From: Hydrogenophilales bacterium
GTDB lineage: Bacteria; Pseudomonadota; Gammaproteobacteria; Burkholderiales; Thiobacillaceae
Assembly (NCBI GenBank): GCA_016719465.1
Contig: JADJYY010000015.1
Coordinates: 1-64,000 of the forward strand
DNA: 64,000 bases
Direction: 5' to 3'
How positions within the stretch are numbered: position 1 is the first letter of the stretch; each line of letters begins with the position of its first letter. Both the position numbers and the translations under genes were made by a program. Of this stretch, positions 23,740-32,674 are shown piece by piece. A model generated the notes under the pieces. It saw nothing but the letters and a program-made list of their open reading frames with translations, was not told the origin of the DNA and did not search any database.

Positions 23740-25271
23740 TGTTTCTGACAAAAAAACTGATTTTGAGAGTGTTGGCGCTGGGCGTGCCCATGGTGGCCGC
23801 CCCGACGTGGGCGGCGGACCTGCCCATGAGCCGTGATGCCCTGTTCGACCTGGAGTCCGAGGCGGATAAACCCGCCGCCTCGCCCGACAAGGGTGCGCCC
23901 GCGCTTTTGCCGGCCTCCAGGGATGCCTTGTTCGATCTTGCGTCCGAGCCGGCCCGGGCGGTGGAAAAGGAAGGCCCGGCCTCCAGGGAAGCATTATTCG
24001 GCGAGGTATCCCCCGGACCCGGCAAGCAGGACGCGGGAGGCGGCGGTTGGCATGGTTTTGCCCAGGGCGAGCTCGCTTATACCTATGCCAGTCCGGACCA
24101 CTGGTCCAAGGTGACCGGGCGGCTGGAACTGGGCAGGCGCGGGCAGTGGGCCAATGGCATGCAGTGGAATATCGGCGCGCGCGTGGATTACAACGCGGTA
24201 TTCGATGTCGACCATTTTTACGACTCGTCCGTGCGCAACGATCAGGGCTCCGAGTTCCTGCTGCGGGAAAACTATCTCGATATCCCGGCTGGAGACTGGG
24301 ATTTTCGCCTCGGCCGCCAGCACATCGTCTGGGGCGAGATGGTCGGCTTGTTCTTCGCCGACGTGGTTTCCGCCAAGGACATGCGCGAATTCGTGCTGCA
24401 GGATTTCCAACTCATGCGCATCCCGCAATGGGCGACGCGCGCCGAGTACTTCAAGGGCGACTTCCACGCCGAACTGATCTGGGTTCCCTATCCCAGCTAC
24501 AACGAGGTCGGCAAGCCCGGCTCGGGCAACACGAAAGGGCAATACGGGTCCGATTTCTATGCCTACCCGCTGACGCCAGTGGGCATTAGCCCCATGGTAT
24601 TGCGTGAGAAAAAACCCGCCGACAGCCTGAGCAATACCAACTACGGCCTGAGGTTATCCCAACTCGCCAATGGCTGGGATATCGCCGGTTTTCTATACAG
24701 CAGCATGGACAGTTCGCCAACCGCCTATGTGGTGGATAAAAGCATCCCTGGCGTTTACCAGTACGAGTTGCGTCACAAACGCATTAATCAGGCGGGCGGG
24801 ACGCTCGCCAAGGATCTGGGCGATTACGTGCTCAAGGCGGAGGCGATCTACACGAATGGGCGTCGCTACAACGTCACCGACGCGACGGACGCCGATGGGG
24901 TGGTCGAGCAGGATACCGTCGACTGGGTCGTCGGCCTGGATTTCAATCCCTGGACCGATACGCGCGTCAACACCCAGTTCTTCCAGCGGATTTACTTCGA
25001 CCACGACAGCGACATCTTCCAGGACAGGTTGGAAAACGGGTTCTCCCTGCTGCTGAACCGGAAGCTGACCGATAAAGTCGAGGCGGAAGCGTTGCTGGTG
25101 AGCAGCCTGAATCGCAGCGACTGGATGTTTCGTCCCAAGTTGAGCTGGAACTTCGAGCGCAACTGGAAATGGCTGTTCGGCGTGGATATCTTCAGCGGGC
25201 CGGAGACCGGATTATTCGGCCAGTATGACGCCAGGGATCGCGTCTATAGCGAACTGCGCCACGACTTCTGA
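23739..25271 (+). CDS. Outer-membrane beta-barrel protein (DUF1302-like) with an SRDALF repeat N-terminus
   Basis: 510 residues. A signal peptide ends near WAA (residue 26). A periplasmic linker carries three copies of SR(D/E)ALF at 31, 60 and 82, separated by charged spacers. From about 105 onward, alternating amphipathic strands with many Tyr, Trp and Asp and a C-terminal Phe (ELRHDF) mark an outer-membrane barrel. The blocks LGRQHIVWGE and YLDIPAGDWDFRLGRQ resemble DUF1302/alginate-export-type porins, which accompany transport of hydrophobic compounds. It overlaps the ATPase gene by one base; its stop touches that of the convergent permease with no gap. Confidence 0.75.
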   Translation: MFLTKKLILRVLALGVPMVAAPTWAADLPMSRDALFDLESEADKPAASPDKGAPALLPASRDALFDLASEPARAVEKEGPASREALFGEVSPGPGKQDAGGGGWHGFAQGELAYTYASPDHWSKVTGRLELGRRGQWANGMQWNIGARVDYNAVFDVDHFYDSSVRNDQGSEFLLRENYLDIPAGDWDFRLGRQHIVWGEMVGLFFADVVSAKDMREFVLQDFQLMRIPQWATRAEYFKGDFHAELIWVPYPSYNEVGKPGSGNTKGQYGSDFYAYPLTPVGISPMVLREKKPADSLSNTNYGLRLSQLANGWDIAGFLYSSMDSSPTAYVVDKSIPGVYQYELRHKRINQAGGTLAKDLGDYVLKAEAIYTNGRRYNVTDATDADGVVEQDTVDWVVGLDFNPWTDTRVNTQFFQRIYFDHDSDIFQDRLENGFSLLLNRKLTDKVEAEALLVSSLNRSDWMFRPKLSWNFERNWKWLFGVDIFSGPETGLFGQYDARDRVYSELRHDF

Positions 25272-26483
25272 TCAGATGCTCTGGCGCAGGGCATCCACCA
25301 CCGGAATCCGCCGTACCCTCGCCGCCGGAAGTATCGCGGCCGTGATCGTGGCAATCAGGCCAACACCGAAGGCGCCGGCGATGACGGAGGGCACGAGCAG
25401 GATGTGGGCCGTGTAAGGAATATCCGAATTGGGCGGTGGCGGCATGGATATGCCGATTGCTGAAATGGCCAGCGCCAGGACAATGCCCACGATCACGCCT
25501 ATGGTCGCGCCTATCGCGCCGACGATGGCATTTTCCGCGATGATCAACTGAAACACGCGCGCGCGTCGATTGCCCAGCGCCATCATGGTGCCGAATTCGC
25601 CGACACGTTCGAATACGCTCAAGTTGACGCTGTTGGCGACACTCAGCAACACCATCAGCAAAATGATGACGCGCAGCACTCCGAACTGAGCGTCATACAT
25701 TTCCACCGTCTTGGTATAGAAGTCATTCAATTGCAGCCAGGTCTTCACCTCCAATCCATCGTGTCCGTGACGTTGGGCCAACGTGTTGGCCAGTTGGGCG
25801 GTGAGTTCTGTTTCCTTGAGTGCGATCACAAGGCTGTTGATGCCGGATGAGGCGAGCATTTCCTGGGCTGCCGCCAGGGGAATGCGAACGGCTCGCGCAT
25901 CGTAATCCTTGGAAAAGGTTTGAAATACGCCTACCACCTGGAATTCGAGGCTGTTCAAGGCGCCCTCGGCGGTATTCATGACAAGAGTGGCCCAATCTCC
26001 CGGCTTGAGCTTCAGGGTATGGGCAAGGCCATGTCCGATCATCATGCCGGTCGCGTCTTTTTCCGTGAGCCCTCGTCCCGCCGAGATCACCAGGCCGCTG
26101 CCCAGACGATTCTCGCTGGCCGGCTCGACGCCTTCCCCGACGATGGGCAGGTCGGAGCGACCATTGTTCAGGAGGCCGGCAAAATAGACACGCCCCATGA
26201 CATCATCAACCCCGGGCATCGCGGCAATGGATCGTCGCAAGGGCTCCGGATCGGCAATCAGATACTTTTCCGGGCTACGCGCGCCACGCTCGAAATAGCC
26301 TGAGCGGGAGACTTGTAGATGCCCGGATTGAGAATGGATGAGCATTTCACCAAGTTGCTTGAAGATGTCCTGCACAAAACCGCCACTCAGGACAAGTCCG
26401 ATCACACCGACGATGATGGCCAGGAGCGTCATCCCGGTGCGAGCCTTGTGTCTTAGCACATTGCGCAAAGCCAGTTTCCACAT
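25272..26483 (-). CDS. FtsX/LolE-type ABC transporter permease
   Basis: 403 residues with the MacB/LolCE topology. One N-terminal membrane helix (about 20-42), a periplasmic core domain of some 230 residues (PEKYLIADPEPLRRSIAAMP onward), and three C-terminal helices, starting with LRVIILLMVLLSVANSVNLS. The conserved ERVGEFGTMMALGNRRARVF coupling helix is present. Final codons touch the beta-barrel stop. It lies 10 bases downstream of a second permease, so the two form a heterodimer-type pair like LolC/LolE. They are on the strand opposite the ATPase. Confidence 0.9.
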   Translation of the reverse strand: MWKLALRNVLRHKARTGMTLLAIIVGVIGLVLSGGFVQDIFKQLGEMLIHSQSGHLQVSRSGYFERGARSPEKYLIADPEPLRRSIAAMPGVDDVMGRVYFAGLLNNGRSDLPIVGEGVEPASENRLGSGLVISAGRGLTEKDATGMMIGHGLAHTLKLKPGDWATLVMNTAEGALNSLEFQVVGVFQTFSKDYDARAVRIPLAAAQEMLASSGINSLVIALKETELTAQLANTLAQRHGHDGLEVKTWLQLNDFYTKTVEMYDAQFGVLRVIILLMVLLSVANSVNLSVFERVGEFGTMMALGNRRARVFQLIIAENAIVGAIGATIGVIVGIVLALAISAIGISMPPPPNSDIPYTAHILLVPSVIAGAFGVGLIATITAAILPAARVRRIPVVDALRQSI

Positions 26484-26493
26484 GTCCGTGGCC

Positions 26494-27771
26494 TTATTTG
26501 TTGTGTCTCAGCGCGTCCACGATCACCAGTCGTGATGCCCGCCAGGATGGGTACAGGCTGGCGAGCAGCGTGGTGGTCACGGCGAGCAACAGGGCATCGC
26601 GGACGATCACTGGCGTGATCCGGATCGCGGCTGTGAAGCCCCTGGACATTCCCGGAGCCGGCGGCATGGGGATGCCGAAGTAGGAAATGATCGAGGCGGC
26701 GGTATAACCCAGCGCCACGCCGACCAGGCCGCCAATCGCTCCCAACAGGATGCCTTCCAGCAGAAACAAGCCGAGAATGCGTCGACGGCGTACGCCCAGA
26801 GCCATGGCGGTGCCTATCTCGACGGTGCGTTCCAGCACGTTCATGGTCATGGTGTTGCTGATGCTGAGGATGATGATGGCACCGATGATCAAATTGATTA
26901 CCGCGATCTGTCGGCTGAGCAGTTCCACGGTCTTGTTGTAGAAATCCGCCAGTTCCGACCAAGGCACCACCTCGTAAGGCGCCAGGTCTTTTTCCGCCTT
27001 GATTTGTTGTGTGACCTTGTCGGTCAGGTCGGTGCTGTGCAAGGTGGTGATCCAGACGTGGGCACCGGGCACGCGCAACAGCTCCCGGGCCACATCGATA
27101 CCGACCCGAAGCATGGAATCGTCATAGGCCTTCATGGCGGTCGATGCCACGCCACGCACATGGCCCTCGATGGCGTTGATGCCACCAGACTCCGTATTGC
27201 TCATCAGCACGATCGTATCGCCGGTCTTGACGCCCAGATTGGCGGCCAGGCCACTCCCAAGAACAAAACCTTTGGGGTCTTGGCTGGATAGCAGCGCCCC
27301 TTGCGTGACGATTAGCTGCTCGGCCGATGGGTCCAGTTCCGGATGAATGCCCTCGCCGACGAAGGAGAGCGTGCTCTCCCCGTGGCTGATCAGTCCGTTG
27401 AAGCTCAAACGGGGTACGACGCTTTTCACCTCCGGCTTGTCACGAATAACTTCCAGCGCGGGTGATTGGTCCGGCAGCAGAAAGGTAAAGGGGTCGGCCT
27501 TGCCACCTTCGTGATAGCCCGGCCTTGTCACCTGAACATGGCCAAGCTGAGTGACAGTCACACCTTCGCGGTTTGCCCAGAATATCCACTCGATGTAACC
27601 CGCCGCCAACATCATGGCGATGATCCCGAAACCAATGGCGGCGACGGCGATCAGGCTCCGTCGGCGTTGACGCAGTATGTTGCGCAGGGCGAGACGGAAA
27701 TCCACCGCCAGGATATTGGACGCGACCATCCATTGCCGCGCGGCGTTGGGCTCGGTGGAGTGGGTTGGCAT
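26494..27771 (-). CDS. FtsX/LolC-type ABC transporter permease
   Basis: 425 residues, same layout as its neighbour: first helix at about 45-62 (AVAAIGFGIIAMMLAAGYIEW), a periplasmic domain, and C-terminal helices after the cytoplasmic ERTVEIGTAMALGVRRRRI coupling segment. Start at 27771 (MPTHSTEP) or at 27729 (MVASNILAVDF); the second matches the usual short N-terminus better, but neither has a strong Shine-Dalgarno. It pairs with the permease 10 bases downstream. Upstream, prsR ends 34 bases away on the same strand, so the transporter may share transcription with prsK-prsR. Confidence 0.9.
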   Translation of the reverse strand: MPTHSTEPNAARQWMVASNILAVDFRLALRNILRQRRRSLIAVAAIGFGIIAMMLAAGYIEWIFWANREGVTVTQLGHVQVTRPGYHEGGKADPFTFLLPDQSPALEVIRDKPEVKSVVPRLSFNGLISHGESTLSFVGEGIHPELDPSAEQLIVTQGALLSSQDPKGFVLGSGLAANLGVKTGDTIVLMSNTESGGINAIEGHVRGVASTAMKAYDDSMLRVGIDVARELLRVPGAHVWITTLHSTDLTDKVTQQIKAEKDLAPYEVVPWSELADFYNKTVELLSRQIAVINLIIGAIIILSISNTMTMNVLERTVEIGTAMALGVRRRRILGLFLLEGILLGAIGGLVGVALGYTAASIISYFGIPMPPAPGMSRGFTAAIRITPVIVRDALLLAVTTTLLASLYPSWRASRLVIVDALRHNK

Positions 27772-27805
27772 GGATCGCCGTTACAAGGCGCGGGGGGTAA
27801 GGCCG

Positions 27806-29161
27806 TTATTTCAAGCCGAACCGGCCCATCAAATCGTAGAGCGTGGGCCTGGAAACCCCCAGCATCTCGGCCGCGTGGGCGACATTGTTGTTGCAGCGGG
27901 CGAGGGCCTTGACGACGGCGCGCCGTTCGGCCTCCTCCCGGACCTGGCGCAGGTTCAGGGGCTCGTTTTCGGCGTCCGCGACCGGCGCCATGCCCAGGTC
28001 GGCCTGGTTGACCTGGGGGCCGTCGGACATGATGACGGCGCGCTTGATGGTGTTTTCCATTTCCCGGACGTTGCCCGGCCAGGGATGGGATTCGATGGCC
28101 TGGATGGCGTCCGCCGTGAAGCCCCGCAAGGCCCGGCCCTGGGTCTGCACGAAACGATCCAGGAAGGCGTGGGCCAGCAGGGAACGGTCGCCCTGGCGTT
28201 CACGCAGGGGCGGGATGCGGACGCTGATTTCCGACAGGCGATAGAACAGGTCTTCCCGGAAGCGGCTGGTCTTGATGAGTTCCGCCAGGTTCTGGTGGGT
28301 GGCGGCGACGACCCGGACATCGACGGGAATTTCACCGCGCCCGCCCAGGCGTTCGATCACGCGTTCCTGCAGGAAGCGCAGCAGCTTGGCCTGCAGGGGC
28401 ATGGGGAGATCGCCGATTTCATCCAGGAACAGGGTGCCCTTGTTGGCGTATTCGATCTTGCCGATGGTTTGCTTGGCGGCGCCGGTGAAGGCGCCCTTTT
28501 CGTAGCCGAACAGTTCCGATTCCAGGAGGTTTTCCGGGATGGCGGCGCAGTTGATGGCGACGAATCTTTCCTTGGCCCGGTTGGATAGATCGTGCAGGCC
28601 CCGGGCCAGGACCTCCTTGCCGGTGCCGGATTCGCCCAGCAGCAGGATCGAGGCGTCGCTGGGCGCGACCTTCTCGATGGTGCGGCAGACCTTGAGCATT
28701 TCCGGATCATTGGTGATCAGGCCCTGCAAGGGTTCGGAACGATTGCGGGCGCACAGGGCCCGGTTTTCCTGTTCCAGGCCATAGACCCGGAAGGCGCGAT
28801 CGATGACCAGCTTGAGGATCTGTTCCTCGAAGGGCTTGTGGTAGAAGTCGAAGGCGCCCAGGCCGATGGCCTTGATGGCGTTGGTCCGGTCCTGGTTGCC
28901 GGTGACGACGATGATCTTGGTGGCGGGGCAGAGTTGCAGGATCTGTTGCAGGGTCGCGAGACCTTCCGTGGCGCCATCCGGGTCGGGAGGCAGGCCCAGG
29001 TCCAGGAGCACCACGGCGGGTTCGAAGCGGCGCAGTTGGGTCAGGGCGCTTTCCCGGTCGCCGGTGGCCAGAACCTCGTATTCGTCCAGGCTCCACTTGA
29101 TCTGTTTTTGCAGGCCGACATCGTCTTCGACCAGCAGGATCTTGGGCGCTTTATCACTCAT
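27806..29161 (-). CDS. prsR: PrsR, sigma-54-dependent response regulator of the PEP-CTERM system
   Basis: 451 residues in NtrC layout. Receiver domain with phospho-acceptor Asp54 (VLLDLGLP). AAA+ domain with Walker A GESGTGKE at 176-183 and the sigma-54 contact loop GAFTGA at 223-228. A Fis-type helix-turn-helix at the end (NNVAHAAEMLGVSRPTLYDL). Co-translated with prsK by an ATGA overlap. PrsK/PrsR pairs in other betaproteobacteria activate RpoN-dependent PEP-CTERM and polysaccharide genes. The sigma-54 promoter at 14214-14230 is the obvious local target. Confidence 0.95.
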   Translation of the reverse strand: MSDKAPKILLVEDDVGLQKQIKWSLDEYEVLATGDRESALTQLRRFEPAVVLLDLGLPPDPDGATEGLATLQQILQLCPATKIIVVTGNQDRTNAIKAIGLGAFDFYHKPFEEQILKLVIDRAFRVYGLEQENRALCARNRSEPLQGLITNDPEMLKVCRTIEKVAPSDASILLLGESGTGKEVLARGLHDLSNRAKERFVAINCAAIPENLLESELFGYEKGAFTGAAKQTIGKIEYANKGTLFLDEIGDLPMPLQAKLLRFLQERVIERLGGRGEIPVDVRVVAATHQNLAELIKTSRFREDLFYRLSEISVRIPPLRERQGDRSLLAHAFLDRFVQTQGRALRGFTADAIQAIESHPWPGNVREMENTIKRAVIMSDGPQVNQADLGMAPVADAENEPLNLRQVREEAERRAVVKALARCNNNVAHAAEMLGVSRPTLYDLMGRFGLK

Positions 29162-31218
29162 GTCATGGCCTCGTCAGCGGGCATCAAGGGTAGTCGGATC
29201 GTGAAGCATGAACCCTGCCCGGGCCGGCTGGCGACCTGGATATCGCCCCCCAGTTCCTGAATGTAGGCTCTGCTTTCGTAGGCGCCGATGCCCATGCCTG
29301 TCCCCTTGGTGGAAGCGAATGGGCGGAACAGGCGCTCGCGGATGAAGCCATCGTCCATGCCGGCCCCCGTATCCGTGACGCTGATGACCGCCCACTCCTC
29401 GTCTTGTCGGGCGAGTTTAACATCCACCCGCCCGGTGTAAGGCGTGGCCTCGATGGCGTTCTGGACGATGTGGCCAACCACGCGCACGAGGCGTTCCCGA
29501 TCGCCCCTGACGGCCAGACCCGAGTCCTCGATTTCCAGGCCGGGTTTGAGGCTGAAGGCGTTTTTTGACCGCATGACCTCGTTCAGCATGTCCGTCAGGT
29601 CGACGCTTCCGGTCGCGCTGGCGTCCGGCGCCTCCCGCAGTTTCATCAGCATGCGGTTCATGCGGGCGACCGAGCTTTCGATGGTGGCGAGCATGTCTTC
29701 CTGGAATTCCGGCTTGTGCTTGTGTTTCGCGGCATTGGCCAGGAGCAGGGAGAGCTGGGCCACCAGGTTCTTGATGTCATGCACCACGAAGGCCGAGGCC
29801 CGGTTGAAGGACTCGAACTGGCGCGCCACGGTCAGGGCCTCCGCGGCACGGGCCTGGACCAGATGGGCGGTGGCCTGGCGCGCGGCGGTCTTCATCAGGT
29901 CGCTCATCTCCCAGTTGAAGCTGGCTTTGCCCAGGGATTGGGCCAGGACCATGAAGCCCATCAGTTTTTCATGCCAGAGCAGCGGCACCACCAGCCAGAT
30001 GCCCTCCTCATCGGCCATCCAGTCCGGGGCGGTGGTTTCCTCGAAGGCATCCTGTTCCTGGCGGTAGTCGTTCATGTCCAATACCCACTGCCGGCGCTCC
30101 ATGAAACCCAGCAGGGGGTGGTTTGCCGGCACCTGGCCGTCGAGATCGGACCAGTTCCAGTGGGCCACACGACGAAAAGGCCCCGCGTCCTCCTTCAGCC
30201 AAAGCGCGGCCTTGGGGCTTTCCACCAGGCGGGCCATGGCTTGCAGGCTACGCTCATACACCTGGGAGCCCGGGTCGCCTTCCGTCAGCATGGAGGTGAA
30301 GCGCAGCCACTCTTCGCGGTAGTCGTAGCGATAGCGGAAGAAATGCTTGGACAGGAACACGCGCACCCGGGCCCGGGCCTCGCCGGAAAAGAACACCACC
30401 AGCAGCAGCACGCCGGCGCCGAACAGGAACACGGATTGCAGCACGTTGCCCCAGTCGCCGCCGACGATGCGGATGTAGTACCCCGCCGCCGCCATGAGCA
30501 TGAGATAGATGCCGGCCCCGAGCAGGACGATGGTGTGGAAGGCCATGCGATGGGAGATCACCACCGGCCAGCTTTCCGTGGGCCGCCGCCGGGCCGAGAC
30601 CCAGATCAGGGGCACCAGTATGGCGTTGACCGCGCCCCGGGCCGCCCAGGTGTCCGGCGAGTAGGCGGAGAACAGCATGGCTTCCGAATAGAGGAAGAAG
30701 TCGAAGGCGAACATGGCGCCCAGCGCCAGGCAGAGGAATTTCAGGCTCCAGCGGTCCTGGGGGATGGCGTTGCGGTACAACTGCTCCACCAGCACCATGC
30801 CGGCAATGGCCAGGATCGTGGGAAAGACGGCGTAGGACAGATAGACAAGCCTGGCGTGGGGGAAGATCAGCGACAGCGCCTGGGCGGTCAGGGCGGCGAC
30901 CCCCAGCAGGCCAAGCCCTTTCCCCAGGGAATCCAGGGAGGAGGCGCCGGGATCGTTGCCGCGCAGTTGCCGCAGGTTTCGCCACAAGAACCAGAGCCAG
31001 GCCAGATCCCGGAAAAGTTCGGCCAGGGCGACCAGTTCCCGGCCGGTCTGCAACAGGCCGCGCAAGGCTTCCAGGGCGGCCCACAGGGCGGAAGCCGCCG
31101 CCGGAATGCCGAGGGGGAAGGGTTTGTCCGGCCGGCTGCGATGGGTCAGGAACCAGGCCATGGCCAGCAGGGCGAACGCCGCGGCGCCCAGGCCGTAGCT
31201 CGCGGCCGCCACCAGCAC
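29158..31218 (-). CDS. prsK: PrsK, membrane histidine kinase of the PEP-CTERM system
   Basis: 686 residues. The N-terminal half (about 1-290) has roughly eight hydrophobic helices, then a GAF-like region with the LVVPLLWHEKLMGFMVLAQ strand. The phospho-acceptor is His480 in FVVHDIKNLVAQLSLL, and the ATPase domain carries HIVQNAIEAT, DTGAGMDDGF and GTGMGIGAY. This order is that of PrsK. The signal sensed by the membrane part is unknown. It overlaps prsR by 4 bases and begins 1 base after the sugar-transferase stop, so all three form one operon. Confidence 0.95.
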   Translation of the reverse strand: MLVAAASYGLGAAAFALLAMAWFLTHRSRPDKPFPLGIPAAASALWAALEALRGLLQTGRELVALAELFRDLAWLWFLWRNLRQLRGNDPGASSLDSLGKGLGLLGVAALTAQALSLIFPHARLVYLSYAVFPTILAIAGMVLVEQLYRNAIPQDRWSLKFLCLALGAMFAFDFFLYSEAMLFSAYSPDTWAARGAVNAILVPLIWVSARRRPTESWPVVISHRMAFHTIVLLGAGIYLMLMAAAGYYIRIVGGDWGNVLQSVFLFGAGVLLLVVFFSGEARARVRVFLSKHFFRYRYDYREEWLRFTSMLTEGDPGSQVYERSLQAMARLVESPKAALWLKEDAGPFRRVAHWNWSDLDGQVPANHPLLGFMERRQWVLDMNDYRQEQDAFEETTAPDWMADEEGIWLVVPLLWHEKLMGFMVLAQSLGKASFNWEMSDLMKTAARQATAHLVQARAAEALTVARQFESFNRASAFVVHDIKNLVAQLSLLLANAAKHKHKPEFQEDMLATIESSVARMNRMLMKLREAPDASATGSVDLTDMLNEVMRSKNAFSLKPGLEIEDSGLAVRGDRERLVRVVGHIVQNAIEATPYTGRVDVKLARQDEEWAVISVTDTGAGMDDGFIRERLFRPFASTKGTGMGIGAYESRAYIQELGGDIQVASRPGQGSCFTIRLPLMPADEAMT

Positions 31219-31219
31219 G

Positions 31220-32605
31220 CTAACGCACTCCCTTGCCCAGCACGACCACCTGGGTGGTTTGCAGCAGGATCATGAAGTCCAGGAACAGGCTGTGGTTCTT
31301 GACGTAATAGAGGTCGTACTGGAGCTTGTTCATGGCGTCCTCGACGCTGGCGCCGTAGCTGAACCGAACCTGGGCCCAGCCGGTGATGCCGGGCTTGACG
31401 CTGTGGCGGGCGTGGTAATAGGGAATCTGGGCGGCCAGTTCGTTGACGAAATAGGGGCGCTCGGGGCGCGGGCCGACAAAACTCATGTGGCCGAGAAACA
31501 CGTTCACGACCTGGGGCAATTCATCGATGCGCGTGCGCCGGATGAAGCGTCCGATCCGGGTCGTCCGGTCATCTTGCCGCCGAGCCCAGACCGGCAAGCC
31601 ATCCTTCTCGGCATCGGAGAACATGCTGCGGAACTTGTAGATGGTGAAGGGCTTGCCGAACTGGCCCACCCGTTCCTGGGTGTAAAAAATCGACCCCTTG
31701 CTCTCCAGTCGGATCAACAGCGCGGTCAGCGCCATGAGCGGCATGAACAGCGCCAGGAAGGCACCGCTCACCAGCAGGTCGAACAGGCGTTTGACCACAT
31801 CCCGCGTCGATCCCGTGGTGAATCCCTCGGCGAAGATCATCCAGCTGGCGTTGATGGACTCCAGGGGCAGGATGCCGGTCTGGCGTTCGAAGAACGCCGG
31901 CAGGTCCAGCACGGCGAGCCCGCGCAGCTTGCATTCCAGCAATTCCGACATGGGCAGGCCACCGCCGCGACGTTCCCTGACCGCCACCACGATTTCCTCC
32001 ACATTCCTGGCCATGGCGATTTCGAAGATCGAGCCTTCTTCCTCGATGACGCGGTCGTGGGGGACGTATCGGTGGGTGGCGCCCAGGGGCAGATAGCCCA
32101 CGATGCGGAGGCCCTGGGCCTCGCCGCTGGCGACGATTTCCTCGATCTTGGCGGCCCGGCTGCCCGTGCCCAGGACCAGGATGCGTTTCTTGAAATGATC
32201 GGTTTTATCCCATTCCATGAACAGGAGGCGGATCAGCAGGGCGGTGAGGGCGGCCACGGTCAGACCAGCGATGAATTCCCCGCCCACCGGGAACAGCGCC
32301 GGAGCCACGCCGGCACCCAGGGCGAGTATGACCGCCACCACCAGGATGCTTCCCCCGATGCGCAGCAGCAGACTTCTCAGCCCTTTCGTCCACTCCCAGT
32401 CGTACAGGCCGAAGGTCGAGTTGACCAGCGTGAGGGCAGCCGCGAACAACCAGGGTTTGAACACGGCGCCCGTTATGTCGGCGCGGGCAAGCGCATCGCC
32501 GTAGCGTTCACTGGCGAAATCACCGATGAAAACGAACAGGATGAACTCCACCAGGGTGAGCATCAGCATGCTCACGGGAATGTAATGGCGGAAGAATCGG
32601 ATCAT
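31220..32605 (-). CDS. TIGR03013-type sugar transferase (undecaprenyl-phosphate hexose-1-P transferase)
   Basis: 461 residues. Four to five N-terminal membrane helices, a CoA-binding-like central domain (KKRILVLGTGSRAAKIEEIV), a further helix near 285, and the C-terminal bacterial sugar-transferase domain with YTQERVGQFGKPFTIYKFRSM and RRTRIDELPQVVNVFLGHMS. It starts repeat-unit assembly on undecaprenyl phosphate for the exopolysaccharide tied to the XrtA/PEP-CTERM system. First gene of the operon with prsK and prsR; the rest of the EPS locus and the exosortase are not in the window. Confidence 0.9.
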   Translation of the reverse strand: MIRFFRHYIPVSMLMLTLVEFILFVFIGDFASERYGDALARADITGAVFKPWLFAAALTLVNSTFGLYDWEWTKGLRSLLLRIGGSILVVAVILALGAGVAPALFPVGGEFIAGLTVAALTALLIRLLFMEWDKTDHFKKRILVLGTGSRAAKIEEIVASGEAQGLRIVGYLPLGATHRYVPHDRVIEEEGSIFEIAMARNVEEIVVAVRERRGGGLPMSELLECKLRGLAVLDLPAFFERQTGILPLESINASWMIFAEGFTTGSTRDVVKRLFDLLVSGAFLALFMPLMALTALLIRLESKGSIFYTQERVGQFGKPFTIYKFRSMFSDAEKDGLPVWARRQDDRTTRIGRFIRRTRIDELPQVVNVFLGHMSFVGPRPERPYFVNELAAQIPYYHARHSVKPGITGWAQVRFSYGASVEDAMNKLQYDLYYVKNHSLFLDFMILLQTTQVVVLGKGVR

Positions 32606-32674
32606 CTTGGCGGTCTCGGGTCAGGCAACAAAGCTTATCGGCGCCTGGCGCGCCGACTTTAGCCGGCCGGCGAT

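Noticed and set aside
22987..27771. Assignment as the canonical LolCDE system
   Set aside because: Gene order is split over both strands, two dissimilar permeases flank a beta-barrel gene, and no genome-wide check for a separate lolCDE is possible here; left as LolCDE/MacB-like.
31220..32605. Exosortase (XrtA) among the membrane proteins of the PEP-CTERM block
   Set aside because: None of the multi-helix proteins shows the exosortase Cys/Arg/His signature; this one is clearly a sugar transferase.
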